Source: an uncultured Prevotellaceae bacterium
GTDB taxonomy: Bacteria; Bacteroidota; Bacteroidia; Bacteroidales; Bacteroidaceae
Assembly: GCA_902788605.1 (NCBI GenBank)
Contig: CADAKX010000034.1
Location: forward strand, 1-36,274
Direction: 5' to 3'
Length of the DNA stretch: 36,274 bases
The position numbers and the translations under genes are program-made. Positions 24,683 through 32,315 of this stretch are shown one piece after another. Numbering within the stretch: the stretch's first letter is position 1; each line of letters opens with the position of its first letter. The notes under the pieces are model-generated. The model was not told where the DNA came from. It saw nothing but the letters and a program-made list of their open reading frames with translations, and made no database searches.

Positions 24683-25663
24683 TTAGAATTGGTTTTCAAC
24701 AATATCTGTCAGCACGTCCTTCATATCCAGACCAGCAGCACGCACCTGCTGGGGAATGAAGCTAGTAGGCGTCATACCAGGTGTGGTATTAATCTCAAGC
24801 ATTGAAATTTGCTGGTCCTTAGAAATGATATAGTCAATACGGATGATACCATTACAATGCAAGATGTCGTAGATATGACTTGTAATCTCTGCCACACGCT
24901 TTGCTGTCTCTTCTGAAATGCGGGCAGGCGTAATCTCCTTCACCTGACCATTATACTTGGCGTCGTAGTCGAAGAAATCATTCTCACTGACCACCTCAGT
25001 AGCAGGGAACACCACAGACTTATTCTTCGTCTTATAACATCCGATAGAAATCTCTGTTCCCTCCAGGAACTGTTCAATCATAACTTCATCACTCTCCAAG
25101 CTGGCCTTGCGTATAGCAGCAGCTAACTGATCGGGCTTCACTACCTTCGATACACCAAACGAACTACCATCGTTGGCAGGCTTCACAAAGCAAGGCATAC
25201 CTACGATGTCTATAATCTCCTTCTTGCTAATCTTCTTCTCCTGTCCGCGACGTACCAGTACGCTATCAGCCACCTTCACGCCAAAGCCACGCAGGTAGTT
25301 GTTCAGCACGAACTTATCGAATGTCAGAGCTTCAACCAGTACACCACTGGTGCTATAGGGAATATGCAGAATCTCCAGGAAGCCCTGCAGGATTCCATTC
25401 TCACCAGGAGTGCCATGAATGGTGATATAGACATAGTCGAAAGTGCGTTTCTTTCCTTCCTCCTTAAAAGAGAAGTCATGCACAGTCATACGAGTAGTGG
25501 TACCATCGTGCAGGAACACCTGCCAGTCGGTGCCCTTCATCTCTACTACATAGACATTATAGCGTTCTTTATCGAAAAACGAATAAAGACCCTGAGCCGA
25601 GCGAAGAGAGACATCGTGCTCAGAAGAGTCGCCACCACAGACGATGGCAATTGTGCGTTTCAT
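24683..25663 (-). CDS. ddl: D-alanine--D-alanine ligase
   Basis: Makes the D-Ala-D-Ala end of the peptidoglycan stem. The 326-residue protein begins MKRTIAIVCGGDSSEHDVSL (N-terminal D-Ala site). ATP-grasp motifs follow: HGTPGENGILQGFLE, FVKPANDGSSFGVSKV, EFSIGCY-like TEISIGCYKT, and the metal-binding EINTTPGMTPTSFIPQQ at the C-terminus. Three extra codons upstream (ATG at 25672) are possible; the later ATG fits relatives better. It is third in the envelope operon, downstream of the pseudouridine synthase. Confidence 0.95.
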   Translation of the reverse strand: MKRTIAIVCGGDSSEHDVSLRSAQGLYSFFDKERYNVYVVEMKGTDWQVFLHDGTTTRMTVHDFSFKEEGKKRTFDYVYITIHGTPGENGILQGFLEILHIPYSTSGVLVEALTFDKFVLNNYLRGFGVKVADSVLVRRGQEKKISKKEIIDIVGMPCFVKPANDGSSFGVSKVVKPDQLAAAIRKASLESDEVMIEQFLEGTEISIGCYKTKNKSVVFPATEVVSENDFFDYDAKYNGQVKEITPARISEETAKRVAEITSHIYDILHCNGIIRIDYIISKDQQISMLEINTTPGMTPTSFIPQQVRAAGLDMKDVLTDIVENQF

Positions 25664-25680
25664 TTGTTGCATAGTGTATT

Positions 25681-26766
25681 TTATATATTTTCTTTTAATT
25701 CTTGAGTTTTCAATCTATTGCGCCATTTCTCTATCAGGGCCCCCATATCATCGGGCAGCGGACTGGTAAAGTCCATCTGTTCACCAGAACGAGGATGCAC
25801 AAAGCCCAACGTGCGGGCATGAAGCGCCTGACGTGGACAGAGTTTAAAGCAATTCTGAATATAAGCTTTATACGAAGCCGTACGCTCGCCACGCAGGATC
25901 TGGTCTCCGCCATAACGCTCGTCGGCAAACAGCGGATGGCCAATATGCTTCATGTGGGCACGAATCTGATGAGTTCGCCCCGTTTCCAAGACACACTCCA
26001 CCAATGTCGTGTAGCCATAGCGTTCCAACACCTTATAGTGGGTGACAGCAGGCTTTCCTATTTCTGAATCTGGTGGGAAGACAGCCATACGCAGACGGTC
26101 CTTGGGGTCACGACCTATATTACCTTCGATGCGACCTTCATCCTCAACAAAGTTACCCCATACAAGGGCATTGTAACTACGATGAGTATTATGATAGAAG
26201 AACTGTTTTCCCAGATTCGACTTCGCCTCAGGCGTCTTAGCCACCACAAGCAGTCCACTGGTATCCTTGTCGATGCGATGAACCAGTCCAACCTGCGGGT
26301 CGTTAGGATCATAGCTCGGCAAATTACGCAGATGCCAGGCGATGGCGTGAACCAGCGTGCCGTGGAAGTTTCCACAACCAGGATGCACTACCATACCAGC
26401 AGGTTTATAGATAACCATCAGATCGTCGTCTTCATAACGCACATCCAATGGGATATCCTCGGGTTCAATAGTCGTATCGAAATGTGGGCGATCCAGCATC
26501 AAAGTGATGACATCCCCAGAGCGCACCTTATAGTTGCTTTTTACTGGACGGTCGTTTACAAACAAGAAGCCTGCATCGGCAGCCTGCTGAATACGATTAC
26601 GTGAAGAGTGTTGCGTGTGTTCCGTCAAGTATTTATCGATACGCAAGGGCACCTGTCCACGGTCTACTTCTATCCGCAGATGTTCATAAAGCCCCTGCCC
26701 TTCATCGTCAGCGGGCCCTCCTTCTTCTTCCAGGAGTTCATCCTCTATATAATCCTCGTCTATCAA
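25681..26766 (-). CDS. rluD: RluA-family 23S rRNA pseudouridine synthase (RluD-like)
   Basis: A 361-residue enzyme that isomerises uridines in 23S rRNA. An unusual acidic leader (residues 1-25, many Asp and Glu) precedes an S4 RNA-binding domain (about 38-90, RIDKYLTEHTQHSSRNRIQQ). The catalytic domain carries Asp166 in GLVHRIDKDTSGLLVVAKT, and GRTHQIRAHMKHIGHPLFAD lies further on. The start is TTG at 26766, with AAAGGA nine bases upstream; no ATG occurs before the S4 domain. It is second in the operon, 18 bases after the PASTA gene. RluD specificity (positions 1911/1915/1917) is inferred from domain order. Confidence 0.92.
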   Translation of the reverse strand: MIDEDYIEDELLEEEGGPADDEGQGLYEHLRIEVDRGQVPLRIDKYLTEHTQHSSRNRIQQAADAGFLFVNDRPVKSNYKVRSGDVITLMLDRPHFDTTIEPEDIPLDVRYEDDDLMVIYKPAGMVVHPGCGNFHGTLVHAIAWHLRNLPSYDPNDPQVGLVHRIDKDTSGLLVVAKTPEAKSNLGKQFFYHNTHRSYNALVWGNFVEDEGRIEGNIGRDPKDRLRMAVFPPDSEIGKPAVTHYKVLERYGYTTLVECVLETGRTHQIRAHMKHIGHPLFADERYGGDQILRGERTASYKAYIQNCFKLCPRQALHARTLGFVHPRSGEQMDFTSPLPDDMGALIEKWRNRLKTQELKENI

Positions 26767-26784
26767 AATACAAAATCCTTTCGT

Positions 26785-27432
26785 TTATTCTTCCACTTCC
26801 AGGAAATCATCGACATCATCTACGAAATCGTCACCCAAGCCTTCATCGTCCTGATTGGGCTCCTCCATATCTTCGCCAGCCATACCGTTGCCAATGACCA
26901 ACGTCAGTTCCGACTCACGAGGCACGCCATCGCCAGCCACCAAGTTACGGCCACGGAACTGAATGCCGTAGACCCAGTCCTTCTCTCCATCAATAAGTTT
27001 TGGAGCAAGCAGTACAAAGCCAAGCGACTTCAAACGGGCCTGAGCCTCGCGATAACTACAGTTGTCTATCAAGTCAGGGATACGCTCACAGGGCATTGTC
27101 AGCGAATTAATGGTCACATATATCACACGACCTTTCTTCACCTCCATACCAGCCTCTGGCGACTGTGAGACGATAGCGCCTGCTGGCATACCATCGATAT
27201 AGGTAGAATCGTTGACAACCACCACGAGTTCGTCCTCTGCAAACTTCTCCACAGCGTCCTGATGTGTCATACCATATAAGTCGGGCACCTTAACGCCCTC
27301 GCCATGCTGAGTATATGCCGACAGCCACCACTTCAGGCCGAAGCACAGTAGCACCACGACCACCATCATAGCAAGCAGATTACCCCACACGATAGGAGCC
27401 GTCAGTTTCTTATAAAATTCTTTTGCGTTCAT
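26785..27432 (-). CDS. Membrane-anchored PASTA-domain protein with acidic tail
   Basis: A 215-residue protein: a short cytoplasmic start MNAKEFYKKLTAP, one membrane span (about residues 17-37), two PASTA domains (about 45-115 and 116-185), and a very acidic C-terminal tail (about 187-215). PASTA domains bind muropeptides in other bacteria; here there is no kinase or transpeptidase domain attached. It is first in an operon with rluD, ddl, an acyltransferase and a lipoprotein gene, which fits an envelope role. The ATG at 27432 is used in preference to the TTG at 27441. Function is not established. Confidence 0.88.
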   Translation of the reverse strand: MNAKEFYKKLTAPIVWGNLLAMMVVVVLLCFGLKWWLSAYTQHGEGVKVPDLYGMTHQDAVEKFAEDELVVVVNDSTYIDGMPAGAIVSQSPEAGMEVKKGRVIYVTINSLTMPCERIPDLIDNCSYREAQARLKSLGFVLLAPKLIDGEKDWVYGIQFRGRNLVAGDGVPRESELTLVIGNGMAGEDMEEPNQDDEGLGDDFVDDVDDFLEVEE

Positions 27433-27455
27433 CACTCTCAATTGCTTTCTGATGG

Positions 27456-27463
27456 CAAAAGTA
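27456..27463 (-). promoter_or_regulatory. -7 element of the PASTA-rluD-ddl operon
   Basis: The reverse strand reads TACTTTTG, an exact TAnnTTTG, 23 bases before the ATG at 27432 and downstream of the rpmH terminator. The -33 position shows no clear TTTG. Confidence 0.55.
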
Positions 27464-27507
27464 CTAAAAATATCTGATATAAAAGACTTTTTCTATAAAA
27501 AAATAAA

Positions 27508-27534
27508 CGGGATGAAGCCATGAGCCTCATCCCG
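27508..27534 (-). terminator. Terminator of rpmH
   Basis: The reverse strand has an 8-bp stem CGGGATGA and TCATCCCG with an 11-base loop, followed by TTTATTTTTTTATAG. It ends the rpmH transcript before the PASTA operon promoter. Confidence 0.8.
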
Positions 27535-27561
27535 CTTATTGGTCTGTTGCCAACGAACGGC

Positions 27562-27696
27562 TTACTTTCCGTGATTCTCGTCAGAAACGGTCAACTTCTT
27601 GCGGCCCTTTGCACGGCGAGAAGCCAGGACGCGACGGCCATTCTTTGTGGCCATGCGCTCGCGGAAACCATGCTTGTTTACGCGGCGACGATTGTG
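27562..27696 (-). pseudogene. rpmH: Ribosomal protein L34 gene lacking its first codons
   Basis: The reverse strand reads [20 protein letters not shown] and on to [10 protein letters not shown] and a stop, 44 residues of an otherwise normal bL34 (about 51). The usual first seven residues, MKRTFQP, are absent, and TAG (27697-27699) stands directly in front in frame. No ATG, GTG or TTG occurs before the internal Met at residue 15, which would give only a 30-residue fragment without the conserved N-terminal half. The promoter (27755-27786) and terminator (27508-27534) are intact, and the leader ends TTAGCACAAT where an ATG would be expected. A short deletion between CACAAT repeats would explain it; an assembly or base-call error is equally possible, since L34 is nearly universal. 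Confidence 0.8.
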
Positions 27697-27754
27697 CTAA
27701 TTTATTTGTTGTTGTTCACCTTAAAATTATGGCATGATGCCACATTTCGGGCTG

Positions 27755-27786
27755 CAAAATTACACAAATCTTTTGAATTACACAAG
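27755..27786 (-). promoter_or_regulatory. Promoter of rpmH
   Basis: The reverse strand has CTTG (27783-27786), 20 bases, then TAATTTTG (27755-27762). It predicts a leader of about 50 nt before the point where the rpmH coding sequence begins. Confidence 0.65.
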
Positions 27787-27803
27787 TTTATTGCTAAATT
27801 TTT

Positions 27804-27831
27804 CACTTTTCACTTTTCACTTTTCACTTTT
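27804..27831 (+). repeat. Heptanucleotide tandem repeat (CACTTTT)x4
   Basis: Four exact copies of CACTTTT fill 27804-27831 and run on into a T-tract up to the efp -7 element at 27837. They occupy the place where the efp -33 element should be, and no TTTG is present there. Confidence 0.9.
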
Positions 27832-27836
27832 TTTTG

Positions 27837-27844
27837 TACCTTTG
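27837..27844 (+). promoter_or_regulatory. -7 element of efp
   Basis: TACCTTTG, an exact TAnnTTTG, 37 bases before the efp ATG at 27881. The -33 region is replaced by the CACTTTT repeats. Confidence 0.65.
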
Positions 27845-27880
27845 CACCCGAAAATAACAAAATACATTATTTATATTTAT

Positions 27881-28447
27881 ATGATTAACTCACAAGACAT
27901 TAAGAAAGGTACCGCCATTCGTATGGACGGCGCCATTTGGGTTTGCATCGATTTCCAGCATCGCAAGCCGGGTAAGGGCAACACCATCATGATTATCAAG
28001 TTGAAGAACGTAAGCGATGGCCGTGTGCTGGAGCGTCGTTTCAACATTGGTGAGAAGCTCGAGGACGTTATCATCGAGCGTCGTCCCTACCAGTATCTGT
28101 ACGAGGACCAGTCTGGTCGTATCTTCATGAACCAGGAGACCTTCGAGCAGATTCCCATCGACAACGAGTTGGTTATCGGCCACGAGTACATGAAGGAGAG
28201 CGACATTGTGGAAGTTGTTTCCGACACCACAGATGGTACTATCCTCTACGCTGAGATGCCCGTGAAGACCATCCTGCGCGTTACTCACTCTGAGCCCGGT
28301 ATCAAGGGCGACACCGCTACCAACACTCTGAAGCCCGCTACTCTGGAGACTGGTGTTGAGGTTCGCGTTCCCCTGTTCATCAACGAGGGCGACCTGATTC
28401 AGGTTGACACCCGCGACGGTTCTTACCTGGCTCGCGCTAAGGAGTAA
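27881..28447 (+). CDS. efp: Elongation factor P
   Basis: Relieves ribosome stalling at polyproline stretches. The 188-residue protein begins MINSQDIKKGTAIRMDGAIW, and all three domains are present to LIQVDTRDGSYLARAKE. The tip of domain I carries Lys32 in RKPGKGNT, the position modified by lysinylation in E. coli (Lys34). No modification gene is next to it, so its modification state is unknown. The frame is open 49 codons upstream, but that stretch covers the promoter and CACTTTT repeats, so the ATG at 27881 is chosen. A glycosyltransferase gene follows after 16 bases. Confidence 0.96.
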   Translation: MINSQDIKKGTAIRMDGAIWVCIDFQHRKPGKGNTIMIIKLKNVSDGRVLERRFNIGEKLEDVIIERRPYQYLYEDQSGRIFMNQETFEQIPIDNELVIGHEYMKESDIVEVVSDTTDGTILYAEMPVKTILRVTHSEPGIKGDTATNTLKPATLETGVEVRVPLFINEGDLIQVDTRDGSYLARAKE

Positions 28448-28463
28448 TCCAATTGACAATTAA

Positions 28464-29564
28464 TTGAAATATTCTATCATCGTTCCAGTCTTCAATCGTC
28501 CTGATGAAGTAGATGAACTCTTAGAGAGTCTCTGTCATCAGGAAGTAAAGGACTTTGAGGTTATCATCGTTGAAGACGGATCGAAGAAACCATGCAAGGA
28601 TGTCTGCGACAAGTACGCAGGCATCCTTGATTTGCATTATTACTTTAAAGAAAACAGCGGCCCAGGCCAGAGCCGCAACTATGGCGCAGAGCGTGCCAAC
28701 GGCGATTGGCTCATCGTACTCGATTCAGACGTCGTACTGCCAACAGGTTATCTAAAGGCTGTCGATGCAGAACTCACATCTGCCATCAGCCATCAGTTAA
28801 CTTCTATTGATGCCTTCGGCGGTCCCGATGCTTCGCATCCTTCTTTCACACCCGTCCAGAAGGCTATCTCCTATTCGATGACTTCGTTCTTCACTACAGG
28901 TGGCATCCGTGGTGGCAAAGGCAAGAAACTCGACAAGTTCTTCCCCCGTTCCTATAATATGGGTATCCGTCGTGAGGTCTATCAAGAATTGGGAGGCTTT
29001 ACAAAGATGCGCTTTGGCGAGGATATTGACTTCTCTTATCGCATCGTTGAGGCAGGCTATAAGACGGCGCTCATTTCTGATGCCTGGGTTTGGCACAAGC
29101 GTCGTACTGACTTCCGTAAGTTCTTCCGTCAGGTCTATAACAGCGGCATTGCACGCATCAACCTCACGAAGCGCCATCCAGGAACTCTGAAACTGGTACA
29201 TCTGTTGCCCACAGTCTTCACCTTGGGCGTGATTGGCTGTTTGCTGATATTCTTAAATGGTGCGGAGCTCTACGCAGAAGGCGAATGGCTCGACGCTCAC
29301 GGCATGCGCCCATACGACAATATGCATCAGGGCGTGGGTATGGTATTCTGTGTGTTAGGCCTTTTCCCGTTGCTATTCTATAGCACCGTAATCTTTATCG
29401 ACTCCAGCATTCGTAACCGCAGTCCTTGGGTAGGATTGTTAAGTATCCCTGCTGCCTTTGTTCAGCTCATGGGCTACGGCCTTGGCTTCATTTTTTCCTG
29501 GTGGAAACGTTGCGTCTTGAAGCAAGACGAATTTACTGCCTTCGAGAAGAATTTCTACAAATAA
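28464..29564 (+). CDS. Family 2 glycosyltransferase with C-terminal membrane spans
   Basis: A 366-residue inverting glycosyltransferase. The GT-A fold starts KYSIIVPVFNRPDEVDELLE. The sugar-nucleotide metal motif is Asp87-x-Asp89 in IVLDSDVVLP, and FGEDIDFSYR holds the catalytic ED. After about residue 235 there are three hydrophobic segments, so it is probably bound to the inner membrane and acts on a lipid-linked acceptor. The start is TTG at 28464, directly after an in-frame TAA; no ATG occurs for the first 150 or so codons and the TTG gives the expected family N-terminus. It converges on the SpoIIE gene with a three-base gap. Sugar and acceptor are unknown. Confidence 0.88.
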   Translation: MKYSIIVPVFNRPDEVDELLESLCHQEVKDFEVIIVEDGSKKPCKDVCDKYAGILDLHYYFKENSGPGQSRNYGAERANGDWLIVLDSDVVLPTGYLKAVDAELTSAISHQLTSIDAFGGPDASHPSFTPVQKAISYSMTSFFTTGGIRGGKGKKLDKFFPRSYNMGIRREVYQELGGFTKMRFGEDIDFSYRIVEAGYKTALISDAWVWHKRRTDFRKFFRQVYNSGIARINLTKRHPGTLKLVHLLPTVFTLGVIGCLLIFLNGAELYAEGEWLDAHGMRPYDNMHQGVGMVFCVLGLFPLLFYSTVIFIDSSIRNRSPWVGLLSIPAAFVQLMGYGLGFIFSWWKRCVLKQDEFTAFEKNFYK

Positions 29565-29567
29565 AAA

Positions 29568-31415
29568 CTATCGCATCTTGATGCACATCTTCGTCAGGTC
29601 GTCACTAGGTTCAGCACCACCCACGAAGTCCTCAACGGCCTTATGGATAGCCTCTGATGTTTGACGAGCATCACCAAGATCCTTCTGCAGCAGAGCCTTC
29701 AGACGATCATCGCCAAACTGCTCCCTTTCTTCATTCTCGGCCTCGTTAATACCGTCTGTATAGATAAATAGCGTCTTGCCATGCATATCGACGACCTCTT
29801 CTCCTGCATAGTCGAGTTCTGGCCACAAGCCAATAGGAGCATTGGACTCCATCTTCATAAACTCGCCATCGAGCAGGGGTGGATTATGTCCTGCATTACA
29901 GTACTCCATGTGCCCCGTCTTAAGATTGATGAGTCCAATAAACATGGTAACAAACATACCTTGTTCGTTATCCTCAGCCAGGGCATGATTCAGGCGTGTT
30001 GCGATGGCATCAGGCAGGAGTAGTCCATCAACAAGCGTACGGAACATACGTGTCACCTCTGCCATAAAGAGCGCAGCAGGCACACCCTTGCCACTGACAT
30101 CACCCACACAAAAATACAGTTGGTCGTCAATCAACGCATAGGCATACAGGTCGCCTCCAACCTCTTTTGCAGGCGTCATCATGGCATATATATCCACATC
30201 CCTGCGGCGTGGGAACACACGCGGCAACATATGTCGCTGAATCTCGCGAGCAATGCGTAGTTCACTTTCCACACGTTCCTTAGCCTTGGTGGTCTCTTCC
30301 AGTTTACTATAGGCCTTACGCAACTTGTCGTTGACGAGTTTCATATGTTTCGTATGCCTGCTGCTGCGATAGCCATATATAGCAAGAAAAACAATAATCA
30401 AGGTAGCAATGACACCTCCTGCCCAGAGCAATGTCTGCTCCTTGGCCAACTCCTGTTCCTTGGTTTCGTTCTCAGCACAGGTGATAGAGAGTTCGGTATC
30501 AAACTCGTTCATCTGCGAACGGGCCTCTGACGACTGTATAGAGTCGATGACCGCACATGTGCGCTTCTGCCAATAGAGTGCCTGACGATAGTCACCCATA
30601 TGTTCATAGATAGACGCTTTCTGGGCGCACTTATTCTGTTGATGGATCAGCTTCTCTGCACGCTGCAAAGCCAATTTCCACTGCTTACGGTTCTTGGCCT
30701 GATAGACATTGATGAGTTCACCAAAGAGTCCTCCCTGTCCACCATACTCGGCAATCAGCCGGGCACGCTCCTTATAGGCCTCCTCAAAGCCAAGACTATC
30801 ATGCTGGTTATATCGCGCCAGGCACTTATAGCTCCAGGCCGTAATCTGATTCATGGGAATGATACCAGGCTCGTCCAGCGCACGACTTGCATATACCTTC
30901 ACCTCCTCGTAGTCCTTCCTGTGCAGTGCAACCTCGCAGAGTCCTAAGTAACAGGGAGCAGCACTCTCTTCAGGCAGGTATTTCTCCTTGAGTTTCAGTG
31001 CCTGCAGGAAACTCTTCTCTGCCAGTCCCATATTGCCCGACTGCTCGCGGATAGTACCCAACGAGAAGGTGGCGAAATACATACCTACGTTGCTCTTTTT
31101 GCTCCTAGCGTGATGATAGATGTCATGAGCCAGCTGTACGCCCTTCGTGCGATCCACATATTCAAACATATAGATAGCCTCATAACTGCACGCTCTATAA
31201 TAGGTTTCCTGATACTGCGAGAACTCTGTAGCATCTTTCACCCTATTCACGGCTTCAAAAAAGTCGTCCGTCTCGCGCGAACTATAGTAACGATAGGCAT
31301 CATCCGTCAGTTCTTGAAGCCTTAACGGCAACACCTCTTCAGCTCTGACAGCAGGCCAGCCCATTGTCAGAAGTAGAACAATTATACTTAATAATTTGGT
31401 TGTCTTAGGCATCAT
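29568..31415 (-). CDS. Membrane TPR-SpoIIE phosphatase (second paralogue)
   Basis: A 615-residue protein built like the one at 17784-19868. It has a signal peptide (MMPKTTKLLSIIVLLLTMGW and on to about residue 25), a periplasmic TPR-like region (about 30-310), one membrane span at about 328-350 (WAGGVIATLIIVFLAIYGY), then the linker AKERVESELRIAREIQ and the SpoIIE phosphatase domain. Metal-site Asp422 (GGDLYAY), GDVSGKGVPAALFMA, YTDGINEAEN and SDDLTKM are intact. It lacks the roughly 90-residue coiled coil that its paralogue has before the membrane span. It is transcribed alone. The partner phosphoprotein is not encoded nearby. Confidence 0.9.
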   Translation of the reverse strand: MMPKTTKLLSIIVLLLTMGWPAVRAEEVLPLRLQELTDDAYRYYSSRETDDFFEAVNRVKDATEFSQYQETYYRACSYEAIYMFEYVDRTKGVQLAHDIYHHARSKKSNVGMYFATFSLGTIREQSGNMGLAEKSFLQALKLKEKYLPEESAAPCYLGLCEVALHRKDYEEVKVYASRALDEPGIIPMNQITAWSYKCLARYNQHDSLGFEEAYKERARLIAEYGGQGGLFGELINVYQAKNRKQWKLALQRAEKLIHQQNKCAQKASIYEHMGDYRQALYWQKRTCAVIDSIQSSEARSQMNEFDTELSITCAENETKEQELAKEQTLLWAGGVIATLIIVFLAIYGYRSSRHTKHMKLVNDKLRKAYSKLEETTKAKERVESELRIAREIQRHMLPRVFPRRRDVDIYAMMTPAKEVGGDLYAYALIDDQLYFCVGDVSGKGVPAALFMAEVTRMFRTLVDGLLLPDAIATRLNHALAEDNEQGMFVTMFIGLINLKTGHMEYCNAGHNPPLLDGEFMKMESNAPIGLWPELDYAGEEVVDMHGKTLFIYTDGINEAENEEREQFGDDRLKALLQKDLGDARQTSEAIHKAVEDFVGGAEPSDDLTKMCIKMR

Positions 31416-31466
31416 CTTTCAGGTTTTTAGATCGGTTAATATTGACAATTATCCATTTTCCCGCTA

Positions 31467-31474
31467 CAAAAGTA
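31467..31474 (-). promoter_or_regulatory. -7 element of the second SpoIIE gene
   Basis: The reverse strand reads TACTTTTG, an exact TAnnTTTG, 51 bases before the ATG at 31415. No TTTG is seen at the -33 position. Confidence 0.5.
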
Positions 31475-31539
31475 CAAATTAATTTTTAAATAAAGAATAA
31501 TTAAAGAAAAGAAAATGCCAATAACTCAGAAATATTGTG

Positions 31540-31547
31540 TAACTTTG
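31540..31547 (+). promoter_or_regulatory. -7 element of the radC-lpxH operon
   Basis: TAACTTTG, an exact TAnnTTTG, 20 bases before the radC ATG at 31568. This rules out the in-frame ATG at 31535, which lies upstream of the element. Confidence 0.6.
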
Positions 31548-31567
31548 TCGGCAAAACAACAAAACCG

Positions 31568-32287
31568 ATGAAACAAGCTGGCGCTGAAGAGAAAGTAACA
31601 GACACAAAACTCAACATCAACCAATGGGCTGAGGAGGACCGTCCGCGCGAAAAGATGGAGCGACTGGGCCCCCAGGCTTTGAGTGATGCTGAGTTGCTGG
31701 CCATCCTCATTGGCTCTGGCTCGCCCAAGGAAGATGCTGTCTCGCTGATGAAGCGCATCCTCAGCGACTGCGGCAACAACCTCAACACATTGGGGAAATG
31801 GAGTTTTCACGACCTGTGTCGTTACAACGGCGTGGGACCAGCCAAGGCCATCACCATCATGGCAGCCTGTGAACTGGGCAAGCGTCGACAGCAGGAGAAG
31901 GCAGAAGAGCGTCCTGACCTGGGCACAGCGACGAAGATATATAACCACATGCATCCCATCCTGCAGGACAAGGACGTAGAGGAGTTTTGGATTCTGTTGA
32001 TGAACCAGAACCACCGACTTATCAAGGAAGTGTGCATTGCCCACGGTGGCATCTCGGAGGTGAGTGTCGACATCCGCATCATCATGCGCGAGGCAGTACT
32101 CTGCAGCACGACTATCCTTGCCGTCTGCCACAACCACCCTTCTGGCAACATCCGTCCCAGTCAGGCCGACAACGACCTCACGGAGAGCATCCGAAGAGCT
32201 TGCGACGTGATGCGCATTCACTTCTCAGACCACGTCATCGTCACAGACGGGCACTATTTCTCCTATCGCGAAAGTGGAAGAATATAA
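31568..32287 (+). CDS. radC: RadC-family JAB/MPN domain protein
   Basis: A 239-residue RadC protein. Residues 20-110 hold the helix-hairpin-helix-like part (ERLGPQALSDAELLAILIGS and YNGVGPAKAITIMAA). The C-terminal JAB domain carries the zinc motif HNHPSGNIRPSQAD, with His188, His190 and Asp201. Despite the name, a DNA-repair role is not supported in well-studied bacteria, and its function is open. It begins a run of plus-strand genes (M3 peptidase 28 bases on, then sufT, an S23 gene and lpxH) ending at the terminator at 36018. Confidence 0.93.
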   Translation: MKQAGAEEKVTDTKLNINQWAEEDRPREKMERLGPQALSDAELLAILIGSGSPKEDAVSLMKRILSDCGNNLNTLGKWSFHDLCRYNGVGPAKAITIMAACELGKRRQQEKAEERPDLGTATKIYNHMHPILQDKDVEEFWILLMNQNHRLIKEVCIAHGGISEVSVDIRIIMREAVLCSTTILAVCHNHPSGNIRPSQADNDLTESIRRACDVMRIHFSDHVIVTDGHYFSYRESGRI

Positions 32288-32315
32288 CAACGACTAAACT
32301 TAAACTTTTATAACT

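Noticed and set aside
27734-27880. 49-residue N-terminal extension of EF-P
   Set aside because: It is a translation of the CACTTTT repeats and the promoter; EF-P proper begins MINSQDIKKG.
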